Below, piece by piece: positions 44,641 through 57,104 of a stretch of DNA of 64,000 nucleotides. Numbering within the stretch: the stretch's first letter is position 1; each line of letters begins with the position of its first letter. Position numbers and translations under genes: made by a program. The notes beneath the pieces are model-generated. The model was not told where the DNA came from. It ran no database searches and was given only the letters and a program-made list of their open reading frames with translations. Source of the DNA: Odobenus rosmarus divergens (lineage: Eukaryota; Chordata; Mammalia; Carnivora; Odobenidae); the NCBI RefSeq assembly GCF_000321225.1, contig NW_004451850.1:62001-126000 (forward strand), given 5' to 3'.

Positions 44641-45403
44641 AAACCTCCCAATCAGCCAAAATTCTGCTTAGGAATGAAAACTAAGTAATATGTTCTCTTA
44701 GCCCCCTCTTTACCATGCTTTTCACTTGTTCTTTATGAAGTACTATCTCACCCTCTTCCCTAAGGACAGCTGCTCCTAGAATCTATAATTGTATGGGCAG
44801 TGGCTGGGTCTTCTTTGACTAAACATCCCCAGTACAAGCATGAAGACTTCCCAAGAACAGATGCTCAATGTCTGTGTAAAATAAGAGACACGAATAAAGA
44901 GGTCTGATTCACTATGATTTATATTCTTAAACATTCTTGACAAACATAAACAAATTGAGGTATGTCTTTTAAATTTACAAAAAGTAAGACAAACCAAGAA
45001 TTAACCAATTTTTACTCGATCTATCTATCTATCCATCCATCAATCCATCCATCTATCTACCTTCTGATCCCAACTATTTTAGTGTGGAACTCTCACTTTT
45101 CCAAGGATATTCCTATCCTAAAGCCATGTTAGCTTGTTCTGGATCACAAAAGTGATTTAAGGATTTCTAATTTGTATTTCAAAAAAACAAACTCTTACTC
45201 TTAAACCTGATAAACAGCAATAAATGTGTGATCCATGTCACTCATAAACTTATATTCTGAATCTAAATAAACTTTCTGTTGAAGAACACTGCTTGAAACA
45301 TGTAAACAAACAAACAAAAAGACAGCAAGTTATTTGTGCATATCAGGAACACTAGTTAACAGGCCTTTCCAACAACAAAGCGAAGAATCTGCCTCAACCC
45401 TGT
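44641..45403. other. 3' flank of the third intact MAGE-B gene
   Basis: Conserved duplicon 3' flank; no gene. 'actcttaaacctgataaaca' and 'gtgatccatgtcactcataa' match other duplicons. Confidence 0.65.
45017..45063. repeat. (TCTA)n/(TCCA)n tetranucleotide repeat
   Basis: Imperfect run of ATCT and ATCC units; likely polymorphic. Confidence 0.9.
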
Positions 45404-46438
45404 CTAGGGACGAGAGGAGTGGCTGGACTTGGCCCGGGAACGTGCACCGGCCTTGGTAGTAGAGGCAGCCCCAGCTGCGGCTCGGGCTTGGGCTCGCTCT
45501 TCCTCATCTTGCAGAGCCTCTTCATAATGCGGCGGGAAGGCACTGGGGACGGTATCATGGATCTTGGCCACAAACTCTAGGACTTTCATCTTGCTGGTCT
45601 CAGCATGGGCCCTGGGGCCCCACAGGAACTCGTAGCGTGGAGGATCACTGTTGGCCACCTGGCGGTATTCCAGGTACTTTTCCTGCACCAAATCTTGGGT
45701 GATGAGCTTCCTGGGCTCCCCAAAGACGAAATGCCTCCTTCCATCATAGATACCCAAAACATTCAGGAATTCCCAGATATCTTCCTCAGAGGCGCGGTTG
45801 CCACTCAAGAAGATCACACCGAGGAGAGGCATGAGAAGCCCATTCTTAGGAAAACCCCAGGCGCTGCTCACACTGCCATCACTGGTGAGGTCTAGGCTGC
45901 TGACGAGGGTATAGGAGTGACCGCCTGGCTTGACTTCCTTTAATTCTAGGCCAAAGACCAGCTCCATGCGCTCAGAGGCTTTCCTGAGGATTTCGGGGAA
46001 GTGCTCCCTGTACCTTTTGTTGATGATCTTCAGCATGTCTGCCTTTTTAATGGGCTCCTTCAATTTATACTTATACAGCAGGAACTGCATCAACATCCCC
46101 ACCCTCCTGGTTAGAGGATCTTTGCTAGCACTCTCAGTAGAAGTTGAGGCCTGAGAGGAATTTTTATTTTCCTCAACCTGGCTCTTGGCACCTACATTAG
46201 ATCTCGGGCGTGAAACACCTGCAGCAGCACTGGTGGTGGCCACACCCTTCTGGGGCTCCTGGGAAGTGCCAGGAACAGGGGAGCCTGAGGGAGCATCCCC
46301 AAACACAGGAGAGGAGGAAGGAGTGGTCTCTTCCTCCTCTGCTGTGGTGGCCTGAGCACTCATAAGACCTCGGGTCTCATCTCTGTTACGGCGGCGTTTC
46401 TCACGAGCACGGAGCTTACTCTTCTGACCACGAGGCAT
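45404..46438 (-). CDS. MAGE-B family protein (MAGEB1/MAGEB2-like), 344 aa
   Basis: Intact single-exon coding region. N-terminus [19 protein letters not shown], acidic and Ser-rich linker (about 35-110, AEEEE at 33-37), MAGE homology domain about 112-312, Ser/Arg tail ending SSHSSRP. Role by family: E3 ubiquitin ligase adaptor, germline-restricted. The frame is open upstream to 46537, but the family-typical MPRGQ and the acceptor CCTCCTTCAG (exon starting 46499, 61 bp before ATG) fix the start at 46438. The N-terminal half ([36 protein letters not shown]) resembles human MAGEB1, while position in the cluster would suggest MAGEB2. From residue 152 on it is nearly identical to the 15440-16468 protein (3 differences in about 190 residues), so the gene is a mosaic and orthology is unsafe. 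Confidence 0.93.
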   Translation of the reverse strand: MPRGQKSKLRAREKRRRNRDETRGLMSAQATTAEEEETTPSSSPVFGDAPSGSPVPGTSQEPQKGVATTSAAAGVSRPRSNVGAKSQVEENKNSSQASTSTESASKDPLTRRVGMLMQFLLYKYKLKEPIKKADMLKIINKRYREHFPEILRKASERMELVFGLELKEVKPGGHSYTLVSSLDLTSDGSVSSAWGFPKNGLLMPLLGVIFLSGNRASEEDIWEFLNVLGIYDGRRHFVFGEPRKLITQDLVQEKYLEYRQVANSDPPRYEFLWGPRAHAETSKMKVLEFVAKIHDTVPSAFPPHYEEALQDEEERAQARAAAGAASTTKAGARSRAKSSHSSRP

Positions 46439-46499
46439 AATGGCTGTGATCAGGGATGGCAGGTAAGGGTGTGAGCCAGTGGACAGGTGATTTGGGCCC

Positions 46500-46780
46500 C
46501 TGAAGGAGGGAGAGCAAGATGGTTTTATCACCTTCAACAGGTAGATTCCACCTTGGTTTTATCAAAGGCCACCTCTGCAGGGTCCTTGAGGGTACTGTTC
46601 TAGGACCCTACAGGATCCTGTGCTCCTGGTCAGCCTATCCCCTAAGAAGCCCAGAGAGGAACCATGGAACCCTTAAAGTGTGTCTTATTTGCATCCTGCT
46701 AGCCCTGCCTTGGGTTTACTCAGGTGAGAGCAGGTGTCTGCAGTGAGGCCCCCTGTGTTCTGGCATGTTGGGTCCTCTCA
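46500..46780. other. proximal intron of the third MAGE-B gene
   Basis: 'cagcctatcccctaagaagc' and 'tgctagccctgccttgggtt' match 33240-33320. No separate gene. Confidence 0.6.
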
Positions 46781-48383
46781 GTTTATCTTTAGTATAATCA
46801 TGTCAATTCTTGGCAAAGCTGGGGCACCATCCCCTCTGCTGCTTTGAAGGTGACGCCTCAAAGCTCCCTGGGACCCAGGAGTAGGAACTGAAGGGATGCC
46901 TCAGCCTACCTCCCTGCTAGGGAATACCCAGTGCTGAGAGCTCAGTAAGGTCCTGTATGTCCTGAATTCACTGGGATCCTCAGCCTTCCTTTAAGGTCCT
47001 CATCTTGGCTCCTTGAAAGGCTCGGTACCACTCCCCTTTGTTGACTGGTGACTGTAACTTCAGACTAAGAATATCACTGCCTTTAGACCTAATATAAAGA
47101 AGTGAGGGGGATGCTCAACCTGACAGCCCTTCCCTGTGATTTCAAGGGCTGAAATCAAAGGGTTAAGATGGATGTTTTGATGTCTCCTCTATTCAGGATT
47201 GGATGACCCCTTGATTCCTTACTCAGGTTCCTCAAATTTGCTCCTGGTAGAGAAGCTCCACTTTTTCTTGAACTGATGCCTATGTCCTCATAGTAAGAGC
47301 GAAGCTCCCTGAGTCCCAAGAGGAAGAAGACAACCTTATCTGACCAAACATGGTAAAAGCTATTGCAGGCAGGTTGATGTCCTAAGGTAGGTGGTCCCCC
47401 ACAGGATCCCAACTCAAGGTCTAAATCTGACTCACAACAGGGTCTAAGATTTCTTCCTCTGCTGACCTAGAACCGCTCCCCTCACACCAAGACCCTCACT
47501 GGCCTGCTACCGTGGAGTGGCGACTGATGAACACTTCTGCCTGACACCTATCCTTGAGGTCTCCCAGAGCTGATAATAGGCAGGATTCTTTGGGGCCCCA
47601 CTGATGTGGCATGGGGCATGTGAACAGTTCTCAAGATTTTCACTCTGACACCTGGCATAATCTCAAATCCTCCCTCTGCTGGCTTGAGGCTGCCCACTTT
47701 GACCTGGTCCCTCACCTCCCTGAGATGCCCTAGGAAGAAGTGAGTATAAGGCATCATGTCACCATGCCCAAGTTTCCCAGGCGTGAAAACAGGGATAGGG
47801 CTTTATGTGGCCCCTTTCTTTCTGGGAGGGGTCCTCCATTCTCACTGGGTATCACAGCCTCAACTCCTGTTAGGAACTGGGTCCATTTTGCTGAAAGGAG
47901 CGTGCTCCATTAGACCAAGGCCCTCCCCTTCCCGAGATCACCTTCAGAGAAAATGAGGGGGCACCTCAGCCTGCCAGCTCTGCCCGGGGCCTCCCTTGCT
48001 GAGTTTGGGAGTTGAGAGGTAGACCCTCAATTCCCTTAGTTGCTAGAGGGAAAAGCAGCTCTCTCAACGTGCGTCTACCCTTCCTGGAGCCTCCGAGAGC
48101 ACAGTACAGGGGAGCTTGCCAGTGTGGCCCGATCTGTCGGGTAAAGGTCTGCTCAGAGCCCTCAGGGCCCTCACTGTGAATCCTTTTAGGACCTAGCTCT
48201 CCTCCACGTGTACAATCGGGACTACTCCCACAGACAAAGGCCTCCTCCGCGAGACTTTCTAGGCCAAATTCGGCCAGCCAGTCCGCTGGGACCTCCCAGA
48301 GCCCGACCGAAGGGGCAGGTTCGGGGGGCCAACTTCGTTATGGGGGGTAAATAGTCTCTTCAGTCCCCACCCAGGGTCCTCAC

Positions 48384-48550
48384 CTTCACTTTAGACCGGT
48401 CCCAGGAAACCGTCCGCCGCCCAACGAACCGCCGCGCCCAGTGGTCGAGGTCCCGCCCAGAACGGAAGTCAGGAGATCCGCATCCGGGGGCGGTGGCACC
48501 GGGGTCTCCGGGGGCTGAAAGCAGGGGTGGGCGGGGCTCTGTGGGACCCC
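48384..48550 (-). promoter_or_regulatory. candidate promoter and exon 1 of the third MAGE-B gene
   Basis: CpG-rich unit nearly identical to 17739-17900. On minus: ACTTCCG ETS-like site at about 48461-48467, GGGCGGGACC GC box at about 48450-48459, donor GAAG|GTGAGGACCC with exon end 48384. Confidence 0.6.
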
Positions 48551-48701
48551 AGCGCTTGCGGCTTCTCCCTCTGCCAGCCCAGGCCTGCCGCCCCCAGGGC
48601 CCCCACCCTCCTGAGTCCCTAGAGGGGAATCTCTGGTCCTGCCGCTCGGGGGTACTCCTTCCTGAGCCGCACAAGCCTGAAAGCAGGAACAGGGCTCGGG
48701 G

Positions 48702-48882
48702 AGGTGTTTTGTTTTTTTCTTTTGGGGGGGTAGGAAGGGGGGAGAGGGAGAAGGAGCATCTTAAGCAGGCTCCGTTCCCAGGGCACAGCCCCATGCAGGG
48801 CTGGATCTCATTATCCTGAGATCATGACCTGAGCTGAAATCAAGAGTCCTAGGCTTAACAGACTGAGCCACCCAGGTGCCCC
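48702..48882 (-). repeat. Carnivore SINE, older subtype
   Basis: Antisense copy, T-rich left end, 'gagcatcttaagcaggctcc' body, head 'gagccacccaggtgcccc'. Confidence 0.85.
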
Positions 48883-49347
48883 CTGGAAAGCGTTTTTTTG
48901 TTTGTTTGTTTTGTTTTTTTAAGGGAGTTGTCCCGTCATCAGCACTCAGAGTCCTCATCTTCCATTAAGGCCGAGACTCCACCCTTGGCAGAACTGGGGC
49001 TGCCCCCTTCGGACCAAGGGCTTTTCCTCCCTGAGATTGCACCGGGGGAATCAGTTATAGCTCTTCTGGGGCCTTCAGGGCTCAGAATAGGATGGGCCTC
49101 TGTTTGACTCCCTGTGCTGGTAGGATGATCCCTATTGAATTGTCAGGGTTCTTATTATGATTCTTGCTAAGGCCTGGGTTTTCTCCCTTTGCACATCTAG
49201 GGCTGACCCCACCTATGTGAGACACTACTGGGAGACTGAGGGGGTTCTTCCACTTCACAACTCTGTCCTGGGCATCCCAGGGCCAAAAGCATTAAGGGGG
49301 GTGTTGTGTGGATCCTCTGTTCTGGGGTGAGTGATTCCCTCATTCTT

Positions 49348-49545
49348 TTTTTTTTTTTTTTAAAGATTTTTATTTATTTATTTGAGAGAGAGAGAATGAG
49401 AGAGAGAGCACATGAGAGGGGGTAGGGTCAGAGGGAGAGGCAGGCTCCCTGCCGAGCAGGGAGCCCAATGCAGGACTCGATCCAGGGACTCCAGGATCAC
49501 CTGAGCTGAAGGCAGTCGCTTAACCAACTGAGCCACCCAGGCGCC
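49348..49545 (-). repeat. Carnivore SINE
   Basis: Antisense copy after a 16-base T run, head 'gagccacccaggcgccc'. Target-site duplication GATTCCCTCATTC at about 49332 and about 49548. Confidence 0.92.
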
Positions 49546-50235
49546 CTGATTCCCTCATTCTTTTTCAGAGTCCTCACCCTGACATCTGACCAGTCTTGGG
49601 ACTCCGGTGTCTGCTGACCTGAGGCTGCCCCCTTCAAATCAAAGTACACACCTTCTGGGGACCGAACTGGAACTCAGAATGAGCCACATCCAGGATAGTA
49701 TGTCTGTTCTCCTACAGTAGAGGACCCAAGCCAGACTCTGTGAAACCCCATTGTTCTGGCAGGGTCCTTCCATCATTTCTCATTTGGGGTCCTTCATATT
49801 TATCAGAGGCTGGGACTCCTTCTTCTACTGACCTAAGATTGTCCTTGTTTGGCCGAAGCTCTTAAGTCCTCGAAAGGCCTGAAGAATAAGTGAGGGCATG
49901 CTCAGCCTGAGGGCTCTGTCTGAGGTCAGTCTGAGCTCTGTCTCTAAGTATGAAAGCAGGTAGAAGCCTATGTGTGATCCCCTATATTCTGGGATATTGG
50001 TCACCCAAGGCCTCTAATATTGGGCTTTTCATCTTGGCTCCCGTCTCTTGGATTAAAGGCTTTCTGGGAAATGCCACTTGCTTGCCAAAACCTGAGCAGT
50101 TTCCCCTCTGCAAACCTCAGTCCCTGTCCTTGGAGTGATGTGAGATGGGGAAGGTAAAGTACAAGGCAGGAATCCCAGGAAGGTGAGGAGCTGTTAGGGG
50201 GAAAATGTGCTGCTATTTTCCTTCTCTTCATCAGC

Positions 50236-50890
50236 CAGACTTAGTCTCAAGTAAATTCTCTTCTGATAGATCTATACTGTATGGGGAAGGGCTGTCCAGG
50301 AGGACTTTGTGAGCTCCTCATCTTTCAAGGTTATCTGGTGTTTCATGTATAGATGATCATATTATCACCATGTATTCTTTTTTCATGCCTCTCATTTATT
50401 TTGGTATTCATACTGCTCTAGGAATGTATTCCAACCCAGTAGTATGAGCATAGAGTCCTTATTTTGATTGCCTGAAATACATTTTTAAGAAGAAAGGGGG
50501 AAATTGAATAAGAGACATAAGGTGGGCCTAAGGCTAGAACTGTGACAGTTGTGCGCTCTAGACTAGTCCAGACTAGGGGTCTAGTTTCAACCCTGTCCCT
50601 TAACAGCTGTGCGAATTCAGACACATTCCTAAACTTTGTGAGCATCAGGCTCTGCATCTGTGAAGTGGGTTTGATGAGCTCTGTCTTATAGGATGGTGGA
50701 CTGTAGTTAATATGTGTTAAGCGCCTGGCACAATACCTGGCCTACTGACAATTCAACATGGCATTTATTGGTATGATTAATTTGAACCACGATTATATCA
50801 CCCACCCTGCCGGGATTTTTTTTTTTTTTAATCCAGCAGCTGTCAGCAAATATGTAGCATTCTAAAACAAAGAAAATCCAATCAGCCAGA
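50236..50890. repeat. conserved MAGE duplicon block with MIR (unit E)
   Basis: 'tgtgagctcctcatctttca', 'tcatgtatagatgatcatat', 'gaatgtattccaacccagta', MIR at about 50530-50770 ('ggggtctagtttcaaccctg', 'ctctgcatctgtgaagtggg'). Confidence 0.8.
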
Positions 50891-51410
50891 ATGCTGATTA
50901 GCAAGGAAAACTAAGTAATATTTCTCTATTACATGATAAATCATTCAATAGGGTATAAGGTACAGTTCCCCAGTTAGATGTAACACAAAACTCCTAAAAT
51001 TTCTTTCAAGGATCAACAACTTCCTGCCCTCCTAGGGGTCTTTCCATCCAAACCATCCTTGTTTTCATTAATTTAACCTGCACTAAAAAGCTGAGAATTT
51101 GCCTAGAATTTGCCAAAATATACATGGTAACTTAACCTGAATGCCCTTTCGATGGAGCGGGCTCTGATCACCCCAGCCAGGTACAAAGAGTGCCTAGTGT
51201 CTTCTTAACATCTCACCTCAAGGGAGAATCACCTTTATTTCTCAGAAACTCCCTGGAGACAATGCGATTAAAACATCTAATTTGTACACTGCGTTCACCT
51301 GCATGGGGACAAGAACACGGGTCATGTTCCATCTCTGCCCCAGGTGATTTCTCTCTGGTTTCCCCACCCATCTCAAAGTAACTTTAAGGGCAGTCTGCCA
51401 TTCCAGGGCT
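50891..51410. other. 3' flank remnant of a sixth duplicon (unit F)
   Basis: 'atgccctttcgatggagcgg', 'tttctcagaaactccctgga', 'aatttgtacactgcgttcac' match 30840-31100 and 20560-20760. The coding exon that should follow is missing. Confidence 0.7.
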
Positions 51411-51730
51411 CACTCAGGGCCCTCACCATGACTCTTGGTAGCTCCTTGCACACTCATTCTGCTTGCCTGAGGCCATCTCCCTTCACATCAAGGCCTTCAC
51501 CTCTTTGAGACCCTTATGAGCAAGTCAGGGGACATCTCATATGACCATCCTTGTGTGGGTCCTCCTAGAGTTGACAGCAGGACCCCTCTCTCCTGGGCTG
51601 GTTTCCTCACCCGTCATTCTGATTCCTTACCTTGACTCGTAGCAGAGTATGGAATTCCTCCCTCTGCCAAAGTGGGATCACCTCCTTCAGACCAAGGACC
51701 TCACCTCCTTGAGTCTCCTGAGGAGAAAAT
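51411..51730 (-). repeat. upstream-unit remnant of unit F
   Basis: 'gctcactcagggccctcacc' at about 51410 and 'tgattccttaccttgactcg' at about 51620, with unit text between ('cacctctttgagacccttat', 'cctctgccaaagtgggatca'). 3' flank and upstream units are joined directly, so the gene body was deleted. Confidence 0.65.
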
Positions 51731-54700
51731 AACACAAGACAAAGAAATTCAGAACCTGTTTTGTTTGTTTGCTTTTAAATACAGGATGCTTGGCAAACCT
51801 ACTTGAGGGGGAAGTAGAGGGCCTCCGTTTGAAATTCTGCCTGAACCTCCCCAATGTCACAGCAGGGGTGGGGTGGGATTCTGAGGTCCCTCTCTTTTGG
51901 AGTTACGTTATTCTCAGTTCATATGGGAGGTACTCTGCAAAACCATTGCACTCAGAGAAAAGCAAATGTGAGGGCCTGCAAGGGCCCTCCTGGGGAGGGA
52001 GTGACAGCAATGAAGGGTGGAAGAGCACATTGCACCTGCAGGTCTTACAAAGACTTTCTTACAGGGAATCAAATATACCTCCCCAATCAATCAGTGCTGC
52101 AATGGCGTTTACAATAGCATTTCCAAAAACAGGGCCTGTGAGGTAATATTAGGTGTTATTAAAAAAAAAAAAAGTCAAATCATTTTAGAGTAAGCTGGCT
52201 TAAACAAAGTCGAATAGGTTTTAGTTTCTGGTTTTGTTTTCACCGCTAGACTTCCCAGAACCCTCAATATACCAGTATGTACTGAGAGACTCCAAGGGGG
52301 ATAATAGAACATAATGAGTTTTCTTAACATATTTGACCGTAGAAAGATGTCCTCCTGCCATTTTTTTTTTCACACTGAACCTCAAGATTTCAACACAGAA
52401 TATTTTGGAGATGCTGTCTATGATGTTCCTGGCAGACCCTCGGCTTATTTTCCTGAATGTTTTTGGTGAAAGTATGGTGGTCCTTGGATGGGACAAGAAC
52501 ACAGGCCAGGGACATTTTCAAAACAAAGTATCTGCTTTAGTGCCTATAAAGATGATATCTAAAGTGCAAAGACATCTCTTTTAGGGAGTGACACAAAATA
52601 TGACCTCTTCAGGTATTTTTCCAAAATTTCAACTCCAAGTTAACAGGACTCAACCACATTCACAACTCGCTTGAGATGCCTGATAATGGAGAGACAATCT
52701 AAGGGTTGTGTTAAATATGGGTCATCCCTGAATTTCCCAGGGAATGATACTGTATTAGGGCTACTAATAGGAGAGTGGATGCACATTTTCTCAGCCCCCA
52801 AACCTCCAAGGAGGGAATAGACTAGAGCCAGACATCTGTAAAGAACCTAATCAAAAAAGGTCTACATACAGGGCAGCTTCAGTGGTGAGTAGGAATGTCT
52901 GGAAAGCAGAGGCGAAAATCCCATCTTATGAAATGGCTTTACACAGTGTGAGTGGAATAGCAATGTGGTAATGTGGAAGCTAAAAATTCAGCCAACTGGT
53001 ACAGGATCCTGCATCTTTCAAAAGACCTAATTCTGGGCCCCTCTGGATATTGGGACTGAGGTTATTGATATTCTTTCTGCCACTCTGATAATGATTCATT
53101 CAGAAACCGGAGCAAGCCATGTTCTTATAGAGTACATACACAGATGTATCTGGGAAAAAACCAAAGCAGGGAATGGAGATGGGGGCTCAGAGCAATGACC
53201 CAGAGATGCCTGCAAAGTCTAGATGGCTACTGCTGAAAACACACATCCACTCTCCTCTTCACAGTTCAAATAAATTTTACAACTCAAGCAATTTCCTGGG
53301 CAAAACTGGAGCACAAACCCAGCCTTTATGTTGTGATTTGGACTTAATATACACAGGTAATCTAAAGGTTTGTTGATTTGATCAAGTTACTTTCTGAAAT
53401 GCTGTATTTCAAAGCATTTTCAAGTAAAAGAGACACGAGGTAGTGGCTCAAGATAACTGGCATTTAGAAAACAGCATATGAGTTAACATATTTAGAGCTG
53501 TATTTATGGCTTCTCCTGGGTAATTTTAGTATTCATTAGCACCTTCGTCTCCCAGTGGACCAAAACTCATGAATGTCATTAATATATTGTTTTAGTCATG
53601 TACAAGCCAATTAATAAAGATATGAAATATAACCATTTCTGAAACCTGTGCCTCCAGCATATATTTTACCAATGCCTCTTCAATGGGATTTTAGGATTGT
53701 AATATTTCCCTCTATGATATTTGGGTAGGTGTATGATTTTAAAATATAAAATTCTTCATCAGGGAATTGGAGCAGGTCTTTGTGACTTTATGAAAAATCT
53801 TTTCAGTTGAAAACATATCCTTCGAGTAGCCATTGATATTGAAAGACAACTTCAAGTTTTATAATTATGTGCTACCACATACCATTCTTTCATTGTAGAG
53901 CAAGAAACCCAGGACAAAATAAAAACATCTTAATATTTAAGCAGTTTATTAGATTTTCAAAGTGCCAGTCTTGTTTTAGAGAATCATTCTACGTTTCTTC
54001 TAACTGGTTTGTACATTTTATTATAAAAGCCTACTTAAAATTTTAATGATTAATCTTTAAAATGATCATCGTAGAGAGGGAGGAAAATAGGATAAGCACA
54101 GGGAAAACAACAACAACAATAATATGATCTCCACTACTCAGGGACATCCGCTGTTGTCAAACTTTTTGTTTTTATCTGTTATTAGGCAATTTTGGAGGAC
54201 TCTGAAAAAAAAGAACTCAGCTTGGCATACACAAACCACCTAGTGAACAAGAGCGGAATCCTACCACCTAGCTAGTTCTTTTCAGTTTGTAGATGGGTAA
54301 AGAAACTCAGTCCCAAGAAAAGAATACTGCTCTTTAAATTATCCCTCCCTACTTTTCTTCATCCAGTGACTATATACTGCTTTGATTACTGCAGGGCTTT
54401 GCTTAAGCCACTGACAATGATTTTTCTTTTAAAAAAGAACCCCATGGAGAAAACAGCTTAAAAATTGCATAGGATATTCAGAGAGCAAGAATAAAGGGAA
54501 ACAAAGATCCACCTTTAGGATTTGAACTTTAGGCTTTGTCAGTGATTGACGGAGAATACCTAATATAGAATGTCATTTTTCTCCAAACTTTAGTCCACTA
54601 AACATTCAATGACCAAGTGGCCTACATACCTTATATACTTATTTAATGAGCTGGATTTGATGGGATATTTGGGACTGAAAGCTAGAGGTCTAGATCAAGT

Positions 54701-54780
54701 GTCTGAGATCTAGAGAGATGGGGCCTTAGGTTCTGAATTATATCAATTACATATTATACATTATATATTATAATTTGTCT
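51731..54780. other. intergenic DNA, no gene seen
   Basis: No coding similarity. 51730-52150 may be further decayed MAGE upstream sequence ('tgaacctccccaatgtcaca'); otherwise AT-rich and unassigned. Confidence 0.45.
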
Positions 54781-54784
54781 CCCA

Positions 54785-55560
54785 TACACCGCAAAGCACA
54801 TCTTACCTTGGCCTCCAGCTTACTAGCCACTTTCTTCCCCATCCTTCCCAATCAGCATAATGTCACCAATGCAGTGAATCAATGCCATACTCTGTGGAAC
54901 TGCCCAGATCTCTTTGGACTACGTGGTAACAGAGGATAGGCAAGGTAACATAGCCTTGTGGCAAGACAGTCAGTGCATATGGGAAAGACAAGAACACATC
55001 TGCCAAATTAAGGGGTGCATATCATGTACCTGAGACCATGTTAATCTGTTCTAACATCGACACCATGTCTGGCATGGCAACCATGAATGGGCCTATCATG
55101 CAACAGTCCATGCTCATTTCTCAGGATCCATGCAGTTTCTGCAGGGGCCAGACCACCAAATTAAGGGATTCGTGAGATCTTTTTATGTCCTTAACTGTAG
55201 AAATAATCACCATCCCCTAGGATACAATATTGCTTTTGACTGCTGGGGAAAGGGTGAGGGAATACAGGGTAGAGGAAGGATCGTGTTTCATCCATTTGGC
55301 CTTCCCCACTGTGATGGCTCTCACCCCACACACAGACCAAGCACCAATGTGGGGATTAAATCAATCGCCAAGTATGTCCATCCCAATCATGCATTCAAAG
55401 ACTAGAAATTACTAATGTGTGAGTCCATAAAAAAAGTAGAGACATTGTAAGCTAGACTCTGGCCCCCATATGTCTCCGCTCTAACAAGAGGCCTGATGAT
55501 GCTCTGAGTCTCTGTATATCAAGGCCAACTTGGAGTCCATGTCCAATCATCCTCAAAATG
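54785..55560 (-). repeat. ERV-L pol relic (reverse transcriptase region)
   Basis: Antisense, heavily decayed. On minus, the stretch near 54850-54875 is a damaged counterpart of the reverse-transcriptase active-site block, with its key aspartate replaced. Text such as 'gcaaggtaacatagccttgt' and 'agacaagaacacatctgcca' fits ERV-L pol. Stops and frameshifts throughout; only an inert remnant. No intact gag, pol or env is seen. Confidence 0.6.
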
Positions 55561-55694
55561 TCTGCATATTTCCCTTTCCTAACTGTAGATGGGCAAAAAT
55601 AATTTTCCCTCTAGTCTTCTAGGTTGTTGGCTTAGACCCCCACCCTGCAATAAATGACAGTTTCACAGGAGAAAAACAGAGGTCTAGTAACATG

Positions 55695-55822
55695 GGAGCA
55701 CCTGGCTGGCCCAGTCAGTAGACTATGTAACTCTTGATCTTGGGGTTGAGTTTGGAGCCCCACGTTGGGTATAGAGATTACTTAAAAATATTACTTAAAA
55801 ATGAAATCTTAAAAAAAAAAAA
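55695..55822 (+). repeat. Carnivore SINE, older truncated subtype
   Basis: Sense copy 'gagcacctggctggcccagt', 'ttggagccccacgttgggta', ending in an A-run. Confidence 0.8.
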
Positions 55823-55839
55823 GAAGAAGAAGAAGTTTG

Positions 55840-56028
55840 GGATGCCTGGGTGGCTCAGTTGGTTAAGTGTCTGCCTTTGGCTCAGGTCATGATCCCAGAG
55901 TTCCGCATCACGGGCTCCTTGCTCAGTGTGGAGGCTGCTTCTCCCTCTGCCTGCCACACCCCCTGCTTGTGCTTTCGTTCTCTCTCTCTGACAAACAAAT
56001 AAATAAAATCTAAAAAAATAAAATAAAA
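55840..56028 (+). repeat. Carnivore SINE
   Basis: Sense copy 'gggatgcctgggtggctcag' to 'aaacaaataaataaaatcta'. Flanked by AGAAGTTT on both sides. Confidence 0.9.
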
Positions 56029-56544
56029 AGAAGTTTAATAACGTGTATACCTCTTGAAAATATGGGAGATACCCAGGAAAACTGAGTAACTCTCTCATAT
56101 GGCCCAAACCACCCCCTTAAATACCATCTTCAAAGACAAAAGATGTTTGGGGAGAAGGGGAAGATCAGTTTTGGGAGGTGACCAGAAAGGCCCAGTAATC
56201 AAGGGTGTGGTTATTATGCAAATTTAAGCCGTTGTCTTCTCCAAAGGATAGTTTCTAGAAATTTAGAGTCATTCTTTCCTTCCTGGTACAGGGAAGGAGA
56301 CACCCTTACAAAAGGAGATTCCCCCTTATAAATGGACTGTCTCCTACGAAAACTGGTAACTTCTACTCAGTTTTCAGAGCTTCTTGTGTGTCTGCAGTTT
56401 CTTAAAAATAAACATCCCCAATTAATCCTTATACCAAAGAGGAATATTTGAGGATGGGAAATGCTGCTCCCTTTCCCAAGGATACAGGTACCTGAGTAAA
56501 CAACAGCTGGTTCCCTTGGGAAAACATGGGGAATTATGGTGGTG

Positions 56545-56600
56545 TTATATTATATCAATTATATATTATATATTATTATATAATATAATATTATATCAAT
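56545..56600. repeat. AT-rich palindromic tract
   Basis: Almost pure A/T with (TATA) and (ATT) units and self-complementary stretches; a similar one lies at about 54735-54775. Confidence 0.8.
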
Positions 56601-57104
56601 TGTGTTTCCAAGTCCAAATTGGTAGACCTAAGACTTCCCTTGCTTTCAGTTCCTGACTGCAGATGACTTAGCTATGCTATCCAGAGAACAAAATGGACTC
56701 CCCACTAAGAGTAATCAAGACCATCCTTCTTTAATGACAAAAACCATTCAGTATGCAAAATCCAAAACAATATCAGACAATCAACAAAAGGTACAAAAGA
56801 TATTACAACGTAAATTAAGAACTAAATGTGGCTGAGCTTAAAAGGGCTCTGTTTAAATCAGAGGAGATCCGTGTGAAATTCCAAGTCCATTCACGTGTTG
56901 GGAGAACACAATCATGCTGCAGAGAGTCATACAAATGATGCAGGGGAAAAGCGGATTTGTGTACGATGGGAGGGAACAAGATGGGAAATGAAAACCCTGG
57001 AAATGGGAAAACAGGACTCAGCACTGAGGAAGTGGTGGGTTCGTTCCAGTCCCTCAGTACTAGCTGAGGGAAAGCGACGGACAAAAGAACTTGTGAAGTC
57101 TTAA
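56601..57104. other. intergenic, no gene seen
   Basis: The minus-strand frame 56815-57198 and plus-strand frame 56895-57104 overlap each other and match no family. Confidence 0.45.

Larger units (their letters stand above)
46780..50235 (-). repeat. Tandem ~215-bp MAGE upstream units (array E)
   Basis: Motif copies at about 46790, 46994, 47225, 47416, 47632, 47846, 48160, 48374, 48944, 49146, 49567, 49787 and 50018. After allowing for two SINEs most intervals are 190-231 bp. Ends with the conserved 'gtttcccctctgcaaacctc' block at about 50100. Confidence 0.8.
55561..56544. other. unassigned, with SINEs; possible LTR-like stretch
   Basis: 'gtgtctgcagtttcttaaaa' followed by 'ataaacatccccaat' near 56390 resembles an LTR polyadenylation region, and could belong with the adjacent ERV-L relic; weak. 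Confidence 0.35.
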
